In this document: positions 25,495 through 33,875 of the stretch, piece after piece | Layout of the letters: every line of letters starts with the position of its first letter | How positions within the stretch are numbered: position 1 is the first letter of the stretch | Assembly: GCF_018771565.1 (NCBI RefSeq) | Contig: NZ_CP076326.1 | Span: 1,860,001 to 1,924,000 of the forward strand | Direction of reading: 5' to 3' | DNA: 64,000 nucleotides | DNA from: Thermoflexus hugenholtzii | Lineage (GTDB): Bacteria > Chloroflexota > Anaerolineae > Thermoflexales > Thermoflexaceae | Position numbers and translations under genes: made by a program | The notes under the pieces: generated by a model | Told to the model about the DNA's origin: nothing | What the model saw: only the letters and a program-made list of their open reading frames with translations | Database searches by the model: none

Positions 25495-26592
25495 CTATGA
25501 ACGTAGAACTTCCACATTATAAACCGGGACCCGGACGGGACGCTCTTCCCCGTCCAGCCGGATCTCCGCGCACCACACCCGCAGGCCGCTCTCCAGAACC
25601 TGCGGGTCCGGGAGGACGCGAAGGACGGTCCCCGTGCGTCCCCGATGCGGCTCCCGCAACAGACGGACATGCAAGCCGGGCTGGAGGACGACCTCCCCCG
25701 TCGGCTCCGGCGGCGGGGGATTCTCCGTCGGGACCGGGATCACGATCTCCGGGCGGCCCGGCGTTCCATCCGGATCCGCGGGAGGGTGCAGGATGAAGGC
25801 CTCGCGGCCCTGATAGAGGGAGAAGATCCGGAAGATCCCCGGATGCATCGGGAGGCGGCCGAACCCTTCCGTCAGGATCACCGGGAAGGAGAGCTCCCGC
25901 AGTCGGGGCAACAGAGAGGCCTCCATGCTCCCGGCGATCATCCCCCGCACCTGAAGCCGCTCCGCCTGCTCGAGGGCGCTCGGCTCGATCCACCCGCCCC
26001 CCACCACGATGGTGCCCTGGACCATGGGATCCAGGACGCGCGCCCGCAACGGCTCCGCCCCGCTGGTGACCACCCGGAGAACCCCGCTGAAATCTGAGCC
26101 GCTGGACCAGAAGGCCTGGATCAGGGCGCCCGTGGCTTCGAGGATCGCCCCATATGAAGGGATCACCTCCACGACCACGCCGGGGAACCCGGCTCGCACC
26201 TCCAGCGTGCGCGTCCCTGTCCGGATCATCACCCGGCCCCCGCCGGCCGCCACCACCTCCCCGTCCACCGGCGAACGCACCCGCAGAGTGCGCAGCCCCA
26301 GGAGGGTCCGTCGGGCGGCCAGCACCTCCTGAGCGCGCACCGACGTGCCGGGCTTGCGCCGCAGATACGCGAGGGCCCGCTCCGGGGGGACCCGCAGGGG
26401 ACGGGCGAGATCCACGATCACCACGCCCATCGGCTGCTCGGCGGTGGCGAGGACGGTCGTGGCCTCCACCGTCTCTCCCCGACGCACCCGCACCTTCCCC
26501 GGGAGGGGCAGGCGGCGCTCCCGGCGAATGGTCGCCAGGGCCATAAACGTCACGGACCCGGGATAGAAGCGAGGCGATTCCATCGAGATCAC
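25495..26592 (-). CDS. KOW-domain protein of unknown function, operon with the ASKHA ATPase
   Basis: A 365-aa soluble protein. The middle section (SPVDGEVVAAGGGRVMIRTGTRTLEVRAGFPGVVVEVIPSYG) looks like a barrel-sandwich/lipoyl-like module, and the C-terminus (PGLHVRLLREPHRGRTGTVLRV) has a KOW-type turn. No enzyme motif is visible. GTG at 26592 is preferred: it overlaps the upstream stop as GTGA and has SD GGAGGT at 5 bases; an ATG at 26583 is also in frame. It is the last gene of the unknown operon (the LPXTG gene is 80 bases further on). Confidence 0.68.
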   Translation of the reverse strand: MISMESPRFYPGSVTFMALATIRRERRLPLPGKVRVRRGETVEATTVLATAEQPMGVVIVDLARPLRVPPERALAYLRRKPGTSVRAQEVLAARRTLLGLRTLRVRSPVDGEVVAAGGGRVMIRTGTRTLEVRAGFPGVVVEVIPSYGAILEATGALIQAFWSSGSDFSGVLRVVTSGAEPLRARVLDPMVQGTIVVGGGWIEPSALEQAERLQVRGMIAGSMEASLLPRLRELSFPVILTEGFGRLPMHPGIFRIFSLYQGREAFILHPPADPDGTPGRPEIVIPVPTENPPPPEPTGEVVLQPGLHVRLLREPHRGRTGTVLRVLPDPQVLESGLRVWCAEIRLDGEERPVRVPVYNVEVLRS

Positions 26593-28358
26593 AGGGCACC
26601 TCCCAGCGCGCCGACGTCCCAGAGCCAGCGCTGGTTCTGCTCCCGACGGGTTTCCGGATCCTCGGCCAGCCGGAGCGGCCGCCCCCGCCCGTCGACGATC
26701 AGGCCCAGCATCCCTCCCGGGATCCGGATCCGCCGGGGCGCCCGCCGGGGTCCCCATCCCAGATCCACCGGGCGTCGCATCCGGAAGCGTCGCAACTCGG
26801 TCTCGCCGGCCTCGGGGATGGGCACCACCTCCAGGCGTCCGCCCCGGGCCTCGATCTCATACACCGATTCCGAGCCGTCCGGCCCTCGATGGTGGACCTC
26901 GAAGGTGAAGAGCAGCTCATCCGGGGCCACCGGGCTTTCCAGAGCAGGGGCCAGGACCGTGGCCAGGAGGATCCAGGGCCGGCCGGTGATGGCCTCCACC
27001 GCGGATCCGGGGTCCAGGGCCGCCAGGGCCCCCAGGCCGGGGAGCAGGCCGACCGGATCCCAGAGCAGGGTGGTGAGGCCGATGGGTTGGAGGGCGTCGA
27101 GAGCGGCCAGCGCCAGGGCCCCGGGTCGGGTATGGGCGGCGAAGGCGCCGCCGCTGAGCAGGATCGGTTCGAAGAAACGGACGGTCCGCCCGAGCTCGGG
27201 CCAGAGGACGTGGAGGCGTTCCCACGCCTCCGATAGGGCCTCCCGAACGAAGGCCAGCTCGATCCACATCTCCTCCGGGGTTTGAGGGACCGAGAGCGGG
27301 TGCAGGGCCTTCGTCCACACCAGCGTCTCCAGGGCTTCCGGAGGGATCTCCTGGGGCAACCACCGGGCAATGCGTTCGTAACCCCGTCGCTGATACAGCG
27401 ACAGGATCCCCGGGCCGATCCCGCTGTCCGGCTGCACGACCTGAGCCAGCATGCCGCCATAGGCGGCTGCGAGCACCACGTGGCGCCCCCCCACATCGAC
27501 CACCAGGGCCCCGCGCTCCGGGGTCTCCAGGCTGAGATAGCGGGCCACATGGCTGAGGGCTCGGGCGGTCGGGAGGATCTCGCCACGGGCCCATCCCTGC
27601 AACGCCGACAGGCCCGGCAGGCGCATGGCCGCCTGCTCCGCGTAGCGTCGATCCAGCTCCTCCACCACCGGGCCAATGCGCTCCACCCCCGGGCGCGGGC
27701 GGACGTTCTCCAGCACCCGCAGCGGGATCTGCCGCCCGGCCATGGCCACCGCCTCCTCGCGCAACAACGCGTTCCCGGCGAAGAGAAGCAGGGGGCGCTC
27801 CTCCTCCGGGCGCAGCTGGGCCGCCAGGACGGCCGCCTCCAGCAGGGCCTCCACCGGCCGGGTGCCCCCGCCATCGACGCCGCCGGCGATCACTACCACA
27901 TGGGGCTCCGCCGCGACCAGGGCATACAGCCATTCCTCTTCGGTCCGCGGGGATCCATCGGGCGAGATCACCGAGAGCGTCTCAAGGACCCGCGTGTAGC
28001 TTCCCGCCGCCGCGCGATGGAGGCTGGCGAGGCTCCACTCAGGGGCGATGCCCCCCAACACCACTCGCAACGGAGGGGCGGCGCTGAGGGTGATCAAGCA
28101 GACGTCCACCCCCGCTCCTGTGGAGAGCTCGGGGGCGATCAGGATCCCCTGGGGATCCAGCAGGGGGCGCCCGGAGATCGCGCTCAGATGCTCCAGGGCG
28201 CGGATCGCGCCGAGGAGGACATCCGGATCCGGGCCGCGCAGGGAAGTGGGGGCGCTGGCCGCCGCCACGAAGCGGAAGCGATCCTCCACCCGGGCGAACA
28301 GCATCGCCCGGGTCTGCACACTCCCCACATCGATGGTCACCAGGCTCTTCAGGGTCAT
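26589..28358 (-). CDS. Glutamate mutase L-like ASKHA ATPase
   Basis: A 589-aa protein beginning TLKSLVTIDVGSVQTRAMLF, the phosphate-1 loop of the ASKHA (actin/Hsp70/hexokinase) fold. Further glycine loops follow: VVVIAGGVDGGGT, LLLFAGNALLREE, ALVVDVGGRHVVLAAA and ILLSGGAFAAHT. This matches the family annotated as glutamate mutase L (MutL). The family name comes from neighbours of glutamate mutase, but no GlmS/GlmE genes are present here, and the gene is embedded among membrane proteins. It probably acts as an ATP-dependent chaperone or reactivase-like factor for a membrane complex (inference). Confidence 0.78.
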   Translation of the reverse strand: MTLKSLVTIDVGSVQTRAMLFARVEDRFRFVAAASAPTSLRGPDPDVLLGAIRALEHLSAISGRPLLDPQGILIAPELSTGAGVDVCLITLSAAPPLRVVLGGIAPEWSLASLHRAAAGSYTRVLETLSVISPDGSPRTEEEWLYALVAAEPHVVVIAGGVDGGGTRPVEALLEAAVLAAQLRPEEERPLLLFAGNALLREEAVAMAGRQIPLRVLENVRPRPGVERIGPVVEELDRRYAEQAAMRLPGLSALQGWARGEILPTARALSHVARYLSLETPERGALVVDVGGRHVVLAAAYGGMLAQVVQPDSGIGPGILSLYQRRGYERIARWLPQEIPPEALETLVWTKALHPLSVPQTPEEMWIELAFVREALSEAWERLHVLWPELGRTVRFFEPILLSGGAFAAHTRPGALALAALDALQPIGLTTLLWDPVGLLPGLGALAALDPGSAVEAITGRPWILLATVLAPALESPVAPDELLFTFEVHHRGPDGSESVYEIEARGGRLEVVPIPEAGETELRRFRMRRPVDLGWGPRRAPRRIRIPGGMLGLIVDGRGRPLRLAEDPETRREQNQRWLWDVGALGGAL

Positions 28359-28394
28359 GCCCTGCTCCCGCCGGTGCGTATCGGAACAGGGATC

Positions 28395-29018
28395 TCAGGG
28401 TCCCCACCGGCTGAGGGCCTGGATCAGGAACTCGGCCCGGCCGATCAGGAGGGAGATCCCGGTGATGAGGGCGCTGCCGAACAGCGCGCCCAGGGTGAAG
28501 GCCCACACCGCCCGTCCCAACCCCTGCAGAACCCCCCATGCGGCGCTCAGGGCAGGGGACCGCGCCGGCGGGCGGTAGAACTGGGCGGCCAGCAGCGCGA
28601 GCAACGTCGCCGCCAGCCCCAGGGTGAACCCCTGGCCCGCCCCCGCGGCCACCTGAGGCCCGATGGTCCCGAACAGCGCCCCCGCCCCTGCGATCCCCAG
28701 GCCCACGCCCAGGGCGATGGCGAGACCCAGATCCCCCAGGATCCCCAGCCGCGGCACGCCTTTCGCCAGGACCAGAAGCCCCAACCCGAGCTGCAGGAGA
28801 AGAAAAGCCCGTCGGGCCGGATCCACCGCCACGGGAAGCGCCCGCCACTGCGGGATCAGGACGTTCCACAGCATCACGGCCGTGAAATACCCGATGCTCA
28901 GTCCCACCAGCAGGCTGGCGGCCAGCCGATAGACCGCCGTGTCCTCGATCAAATAGCTCAGGATCATCAGAGTGAGAAAGACGGCCAGAGCGGTCCCCAT
29001 GGCCTCCATCGGGTTCAT
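28395..29018 (-). CDS. Polytopic membrane protein of the unknown operon
   Basis: A 207-aa protein with about six hydrophobic segments (starts MNPMEAMGTALAVFLTLMILSY; others near GLSIGYFTAVMLW, LLLQLGLGLLVLAKG, LGLAIALGVGLGIAGAG, FTLGLAATLLALLAAQ, LGALFGSALITGISLL). No motif recognised. It overlaps the upstream zinc-ribbon gene stop by 4 bases (ATGA), so the two are translated together. Confidence 0.7.
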   Translation of the reverse strand: MNPMEAMGTALAVFLTLMILSYLIEDTAVYRLAASLLVGLSIGYFTAVMLWNVLIPQWRALPVAVDPARRAFLLLQLGLGLLVLAKGVPRLGILGDLGLAIALGVGLGIAGAGALFGTIGPQVAAGAGQGFTLGLAATLLALLAAQFYRPPARSPALSAAWGVLQGLGRAVWAFTLGALFGSALITGISLLIGRAEFLIQALSRWGP

Positions 29019-31096
29019 CCCTCCCTCCGGCGCGCGGCGAACAGGCTGATCCCCAACCCGACGCCGATCAGGGCGACAACGAGCATTTGAAGCAACGCCT
29101 GCGCCTGTAGATCAAAAAAGGCCGGGCTGCCCTCGGCCACCTCGCCCGCCAGCAGCAGCGCGTCCCGCAAGCCGGTGGCCACCGCCCGGAGCTGGCCGCT
29201 CTCCTGATACGGGGCCGCATAGGGCGCGATGCCGGCGCTCACCGCCGCGATCACCGGCACTTCCGGGGGGAGGATCCCCCGGGCCTGCTGCAGCCAGCCT
29301 CGCAGGGCCTCCGGGGAACCGGTGATCAGCACCACCAGGCTCACCCGGGCCGCCAGCGGCTCCTCCCCGAAATCCCGGGCGATGGGCAGATCCTGCACCG
29401 GCCGTCCGGTGTAATCAACGGGGAACCGGCGGAGCGGCTGGCTCAACAGGCGGGCGATCGCCACCTCATGCCCGGGCACATACCCCAGATGCATCACACG
29501 CTCCCCATAGTCCGACCGCGCCAGGACCACGGAGGCGGCCTGGGCCGCTCCCCAGGGGCTGAGGCTCACCGTCAGCGCCCGCACCCCACGGTCCGACAGC
29601 CGCTGCAGCACCCCCCTCAGGAAGCCGTCCAGCTCGGCCGCGCGGTCCGGCCCATACTCCACCGCCACCAGCGCCAGCCCTCCGGATGGGGCCTCATCCA
29701 GCGCGGCGACGAAGGCCGTCGGCGGCGTCAGAAAGGCGGGCCGGAAGAAGGGCAGCGGCCAGTAAAGGCCAAGGATCAACGCCACGAGAATCAGGGCGAA
29801 CAACAACCCGCGCTCCACCGCCTGGGCCAGACCGGCCGGGGTCGGCTCCGCCACCCGCTCGCCGATCAGGAAGGTCAGGCCCTGGGCGAGCAGACTCCCC
29901 CAGGCCTCCGCCCGCGTCCGGAGCTCCGGGATCGGCTCGGCCCGAAGACGGGCGGGAGGGCCCTGGACCTCCACCAGCTGGGGATGTCGTGGGAGCACAT
30001 CCACCAGCCCGGCCAGCGGACCCTGTTCCTCCACCACCACCGGCTCCAGAGGCAGGAGCGTCTCCACCGGCGCCTCTCCGCCCTCCTCGGCGACCGGCCG
30101 GAGGGTCTGCAACCACTCCGGCATCTCCGCCAGCACCGCCTCCAGGTCTGTGAAGGGCGGGACTTCCTCCGGAGGCGGGGGTGGAGGCGCTTCCTCCAGC
30201 TGGAAGGGCGCTGTCGCCGGCGGCGCCGTCATGACCTCCTCCGGGAGCCCCTCGGCCCGAAGAGGAGGGGCCTGGGCAGGGACCTCCTCCGATGAACCGG
30301 GCGGAGGCGCCTCCGTCAGCCCCAGCTCCTTCCACCATTCCGGCAGCTCCTCCCCCTCCGGCCATGGAGGAGGAAGGGCCTCCACTTCCTCGCCGCCCGG
30401 AGAAGGGGCCTCGATCGCGGGAGGACGCTCCGCCTCTTCCTCCAGCGGGAAGAAGGTGAACGGAGCCGTCTCCGGCGGGGAAGCCTCCTCACCGGAGAAG
30501 CCCGCCTCGCTGACCGGAGGGGTTTCCCCGAGCTCTGGAACCTCGAAGAGCGGAGGGAGCTCCGGGAACGGGGATGCCTCGGTCTCCGGAGGCATCCACG
30601 GCGGAACGGCCATCCCGGTCTCCGCCTCCGGCGGGCCGGGAGGAGCGCCCTCCTCCGGGGGCATGGCCTCCGGCTCCATTTCTTCCGAGAAGGGAAGAAT
30701 CGGAGCCTCAGGGCCCGAAGGGGGAGCCTCCCCCGGACCCTGCGCTTCTTCCACCGGCGGCGCCCCGAACGGCGGGCGTTCCTCCTCGACGGTTTCCGGG
30801 AAAGCGGGAGGCGCTTCCGGGAACAGATCCTCCACCGCAAGCAGCCATTCCGGCATCCCGGGCTCCGGGGGCGCTCCGGCTGCCTCCTCCCGCCTTACCT
30901 CCCCTTCCTCCTCCGCTTCCTTCAGCCGGACACCGCACTGCTCACAGAACACGGCCTCGGGCGGGTTCCGGTATCCGCAGACGGCGCAGAGGGTTCCCTC
31001 GATCTCCCCGGGGCCATCCACCAGATCTGCCCCACAACGGGTGCAGATTTGCGCCTCCTCCGGGTAAAGCGCCCCACAAACCGGACAGCGTCGCAT
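29015..31096 (-). CDS. Double zinc-ribbon, acidic Pro-rich, membrane-anchored protein
   Basis: A 693-aa protein. Two zinc ribbons open it: Cys4, Cys7, Cys18, Cys21 and Cys37, Cys40, Cys51, Cys54. Residues about 60-390 are a Glu/Pro-rich low-complexity region, probably disordered. A first hydrophobic helix (LLFALILVALILGLYWPLPF, around 435) precedes a folded domain of about 200 residues (ALVAVEYGPDRAAELDGFLRG, LVVLITGSPEALRGWL, VPVIAAVSAGIAPYAAPY), and a last helix (LLQMLVVALIGVGLGISLF) ends the chain. The folded part would be outside the cell, the ribbons inside. Function unknown; gene order ties it to the DUF6754-like protein and the ASKHA ATPase. Confidence 0.75.
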   Translation of the reverse strand: MRRCPVCGALYPEEAQICTRCGADLVDGPGEIEGTLCAVCGYRNPPEAVFCEQCGVRLKEAEEEGEVRREEAAGAPPEPGMPEWLLAVEDLFPEAPPAFPETVEEERPPFGAPPVEEAQGPGEAPPSGPEAPILPFSEEMEPEAMPPEEGAPPGPPEAETGMAVPPWMPPETEASPFPELPPLFEVPELGETPPVSEAGFSGEEASPPETAPFTFFPLEEEAERPPAIEAPSPGGEEVEALPPPWPEGEELPEWWKELGLTEAPPPGSSEEVPAQAPPLRAEGLPEEVMTAPPATAPFQLEEAPPPPPPEEVPPFTDLEAVLAEMPEWLQTLRPVAEEGGEAPVETLLPLEPVVVEEQGPLAGLVDVLPRHPQLVEVQGPPARLRAEPIPELRTRAEAWGSLLAQGLTFLIGERVAEPTPAGLAQAVERGLLFALILVALILGLYWPLPFFRPAFLTPPTAFVAALDEAPSGGLALVAVEYGPDRAAELDGFLRGVLQRLSDRGVRALTVSLSPWGAAQAASVVLARSDYGERVMHLGYVPGHEVAIARLLSQPLRRFPVDYTGRPVQDLPIARDFGEEPLAARVSLVVLITGSPEALRGWLQQARGILPPEVPVIAAVSAGIAPYAAPYQESGQLRAVATGLRDALLLAGEVAEGSPAFFDLQAQALLQMLVVALIGVGLGISLFAARRREG

Positions 31097-31111
31097 CGGC
31101 TTCCTCCCGGA

Positions 31112-31735
31112 TCAACGGCCCATAGGCCGATCCAGCCCCAGCGCGATCCGCAGCATCATGACCACCACCCCTAACGCCACGCCCAGCAGGATCCCCCGAA
31201 CCCCCCCGGTGATCAGGGGCTCCACCACCGCGTGGGACAGGGGACCCCAAAGCAGAGGGAGGGAGGTGCCGCCGGAGCGGAGGATCAGGACGCTCAGGAC
31301 GCCGGCGGTGAACAGCAGGGCTTCGACGGAGGGTCGAGCGCGCAGCCGGCGCCAGAGGGCAAGGATCATAAAGAAGGGAAGCAGCGCGCCCAGCGAGGCC
31401 TCGAGGGGCAGCACCCCATATTGATAGATCCACATCATCCAGGGGCCGGCGAGCCCGCTGCCCCGGATCCATCCTTCGCCTGCGGCGAGGATCAGGACGG
31501 CGAGGGCGCTCAGGACGATGACCAGGCTATACGGCCATCCCTCCCCCTGGAGGCGGATCCGACGGAGGTGGGCGTCCAGGAAGGCCAGGAAGGCCACCAG
31601 CGTGGCATACGCCAGGAGCGTGGAACCCAGCTCGGTCAGGGCCTGGCGGAGCGCCGGCTGGGGCCACAGATACGGCACCAGGGCGAGAAGGATCGCCAGG
31701 CTCAGAACCCCGGTGAACACCACCCGCCGGATCAT
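31112..31735 (-). CDS. Polytopic membrane protein of the unknown operon (second)
   Basis: A 207-aa protein with about six hydrophobic helices (FTGVLSLAILLALVPYLW, STLLAYATLVAFLAFLDA, SLVIVLSALAVLILAAG, ASLGALLPFFMILALW, ALLFTAGVLSVLIL, GILLGVALGVVVMMLRIALG). No family recognised. It lies 15 bases from the zinc-ribbon gene and 12 bases from the DUF6754-like gene, in the same direction. Confidence 0.7.
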   Translation of the reverse strand: MIRRVVFTGVLSLAILLALVPYLWPQPALRQALTELGSTLLAYATLVAFLAFLDAHLRRIRLQGEGWPYSLVIVLSALAVLILAAGEGWIRGSGLAGPWMMWIYQYGVLPLEASLGALLPFFMILALWRRLRARPSVEALLFTAGVLSVLILRSGGTSLPLLWGPLSHAVVEPLITGGVRGILLGVALGVVVMMLRIALGLDRPMGR

Positions 31736-31747
31736 CCCTTCCCTCCT

Positions 31748-32461
31748 TCACCCACGTCCCATCGCCCCCAGCGCGGCGGCGATGAGGAGCGCGATCAGCA
31801 ACCAGCGAAGCAGATCGTGAGCCAGCCAGCGCCCCGGGGCATCCTCACGGGGCGCTGCGGTGAGGGCCTCCTCCCCCACCGCGAGGGACGGGTCCAGAGG
31901 CCACATGGCCGCCGCGCCGGAAGGATCCGGCATGGCGAAGAGAGAGACCGCCCCCTCCCGCTGGCCCGCCTCGCCGGCGAGGATCGCCTCCTCCCGAAAG
32001 GACCCGCCCAGGATGTTGGCGGCGACCGGTCGGAGGCCCAGGGAGAGGGTCAGGCCGGCGATGTAGGCCATCGGGCTGGCGCCAGCCCATTCGATGCGAT
32101 CCAGGGGAGGAGAGGACATCGCCGGCAGCCGGGCGGCCTCCTGGAAGAGATGCCGCGCATACAGCAGCGCCACGGGATCGGCCACGGCCACCCAGGGAGG
32201 GACCTCCCCTGTTCGCACATCCCCCAGCGCCCGCTCCAGGGACCGGGCCGCGCTCAGGGTGAACGCGGCCTCGCCGCCGAGCAGCCCGCCGGATCCCAGC
32301 GCGAACTGGAGGGGCTGGCCGGTCTCCAGCGAGCGCCCGACCTGGAAGGGGATCTGCCGGAAGGATTCGAGGGCACGGGGGGAGAGGCGGATCCGCCGCC
32401 CGCCGTAGACAGCCGCCAGCGTCAGCGCCGCAGCGATCAGCAACAGGACGCCCATGGTCAT
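31748..32461 (-). CDS. DUF6754-like protein with one N- and one C-terminal membrane helix
   Basis: A 237-aa protein. Helix about 3-16, then a domain with QIPFQVGRSLETGQPLQFALGSGGLLGGEAA, PPWVAVADPVALLYARHLF, AGASPMAYIAGLTLSLG, VAANILGGSFREEAILAGEAG, and a final helix (DLLRWLLIALLIAAALGAMG). This order is what I recall for DUF6754 proteins of Anaerolineae; no catalytic residues are known. ATG at 32461 overlaps the stop of a 68-aa gene as ATGA, with an SD (GGAGG). Confidence 0.7.
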   Translation of the reverse strand: MTMGVLLLIAAALTLAAVYGGRRIRLSPRALESFRQIPFQVGRSLETGQPLQFALGSGGLLGGEAAFTLSAARSLERALGDVRTGEVPPWVAVADPVALLYARHLFQEAARLPAMSSPPLDRIEWAGASPMAYIAGLTLSLGLRPVAANILGGSFREEAILAGEAGQREGAVSLFAMPDPSGAAAMWPLDPSLAVGEEALTAAPREDAPGRWLAHDLLRWLLIALLIAAALGAMGRG

Positions 32462-32664
32462 CGGGGATCCTCCCGGCCTGGCCTTCGGGGTGCGGATTCG
32501 AGGACGGCGATCCAGCGGGCGAGAGGCTCCGCGCCGATCCACGGGCGCAGGAGCCAGAGGCCCTGGGCCAGAGGGAACCGCAGGGGCGCGAAGGCCTCCA
32601 GGATCCATTCGAGATCCGCAAACGGAACTCTGCCCACGCGCTGGGGATCTTCCAGCCTGCCCAT
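32458..32664 (-). CDS. 68-aa protein leading the unknown operon
   Basis: MGRLEDPQRVGRVPFADLEW and onwards; a small Leu/Trp/Pro-rich protein without recognisable motif. It is likely real because it has an SD (GAGGTGG), its stop overlaps the next start as ATGA, and a good -10 (TATACT) lies about 58 bases upstream. Longer in-frame starts run into the promoter and the palindromic repeat. Confidence 0.6.
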   Translation of the reverse strand: MGRLEDPQRVGRVPFADLEWILEAFAPLRFPLAQGLWLLRPWIGAEPLARWIAVLESAPRRPGREDPR

Positions 32665-32721
32665 CCGCCACCTCGCTCCTGGAGCCTTCGGGTGAAACCC
32701 GCAGATCCAGCGATCGGCTCG

Positions 32722-32750
32722 AGTATACCCGATTTCCGCCGCTTTCAAAA
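32722..32750 (-). promoter_or_regulatory. Candidate promoter of the unknown membrane operon
   Basis: The minus strand reads TATACT at 32727-32722, with TTTTGA at 32750-32745 (17-base spacer) or TTGAAA at 32748-32743 (15-base spacer) upstream. The -10 is good and the -35 moderate. The palindromic repeat copy 3 lies directly upstream. Confidence 0.5.
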
Positions 32751-32764
32751 CAGAAGGCATCCTC

Positions 32765-32808
32765 CGGGTGTATCCCACTTGTAGGACAACTGCTCGCAGT
32801 TGTCCTAC
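32765..32808. repeat. Palindromic repeat, copy 3
   Basis: GTAGGACAACTGC at 32781-32793 is inverted at 32796-32808 with centre TC. The core is identical to copy 2. The left flank (CGGGTGTATCCCACTT) has drifted from that of copies 1 and 2, so the palindrome is the conserved part. Confidence 0.9.
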
Positions 32809-32825
32809 CTCCTCGGGCCGGGCGG

Positions 32826-33776
32826 CTACGCCAGGGCGGCGCCGGGCACCGGAACCCGGTTCATGATCTCCTCCAGAACCTGCTCCGGGGTAACCTCCCG
32901 CATGCGGGCGGTGGGATGAAGGATCAGGCGATGGGCCAGGCAGGGCTGGACCAGGGCCTTGATGTCGTCGGGGATCACGTAATCCCGCCCCCGCAGGACG
33001 GCCCGGGCTTGCGCGGTGCGGAACAGCGCCAGCGTCCCTCGCGGGCTGGCCCCCAGATAGACGTCCGGATGCTCCCGGGTGCGCTCCACGATCTCCAGGA
33101 GATAGCCTCGGATCTCCGCGGAGACGTGGACGGCCCGGATCTCCTCCTGCGCGCGGCGCAGCTCCTCCAGTCGCACCACCTGGTCGAGGGTCTCAATGGG
33201 ATGGCGGAACTGCTGGGCCTCCAGGATCGCCAGCTCGTCCTTGCGGGCCGGATAACCCAGACGGATGCGCAGCATAAACCGGTCCAGCTCCGCCTCGGGC
33301 AGCGGGAAGGTGCCCTCATACTCGATGGGGTTCTGGGTCGCCAGCACCAGGAACGGCTGAGGGAGAGGATAGGTGACGCCGTCCACGCTCACCTGCCGCT
33401 CCTCCATCGCCTCCAGCAAGGCCGCCTGGGTCTTCGGCGTGGCCCGGTTGATCTCATCCGCCAGGACGATGTTCGCCATGATCGGCCCGGGGCGGAACTC
33501 GAACGTGCGGGTGCCGGGGTTGAAGATCGAGACGCCGGTGATATCGCTGGGCAGCATGTCCGGCGTGAACTGGATCCGCCGGAAGGTTCCCCCGATGGAG
33601 CGGGCCATGGCCTTGGCCAGCATGGTCTTGCCCACGCCGGGCACATCCTCGATGAGCAGATGGCCCTGGGCCAGGAGCCCGATCACCGCCAGCTCCACCG
33701 CCTCCCGCTTCCCGAAAATCACCCGCTCGATGTTCTCCACCAGCCGGCGGGCAACCTCCTGCGCAAACCCATCCAT
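32826..33776 (-). CDS. MoxR-family AAA+ ATPase
   Basis: A 316-aa chaperone-like ATPase. Walker [15 protein letters not shown], Walker [25 protein letters not shown], sensor 1 [23 protein letters not shown], and the C-terminal lid [23 protein letters not shown] are all present. MoxR proteins usually work with VWA-domain and DUF58 proteins; none is adjacent here. No SD-linked neighbour on the same strand is within 60 bases downstream except the unknown operon after the repeat. Client unknown. Confidence 0.93.
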   Translation of the reverse strand: MDGFAQEVARRLVENIERVIFGKREAVELAVIGLLAQGHLLIEDVPGVGKTMLAKAMARSIGGTFRRIQFTPDMLPSDITGVSIFNPGTRTFEFRPGPIMANIVLADEINRATPKTQAALLEAMEERQVSVDGVTYPLPQPFLVLATQNPIEYEGTFPLPEAELDRFMLRIRLGYPARKDELAILEAQQFRHPIETLDQVVRLEELRRAQEEIRAVHVSAEIRGYLLEIVERTREHPDVYLGASPRGTLALFRTAQARAVLRGRDYVIPDDIKALVQPCLAHRLILHPTARMREVTPEQVLEEIMNRVPVPGAALA

Positions 33777-33875
33777 TCCGAATCCTCCATCGCAATGGGA
33801 TTCCCTGCCCCGGACGGACGACCTCCTCCCCCCTCCGCCTTTGATTTTAGAGGCTGCTTATCTGAAGATCCACCT

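Noticed and set aside
26589-28358. MutL considered as DNA mismatch repair MutL
   Set aside because: The sequence has an ASKHA fold (VTIDVGSVQTRAM), not the GHKL ATPase motifs of repair MutL.
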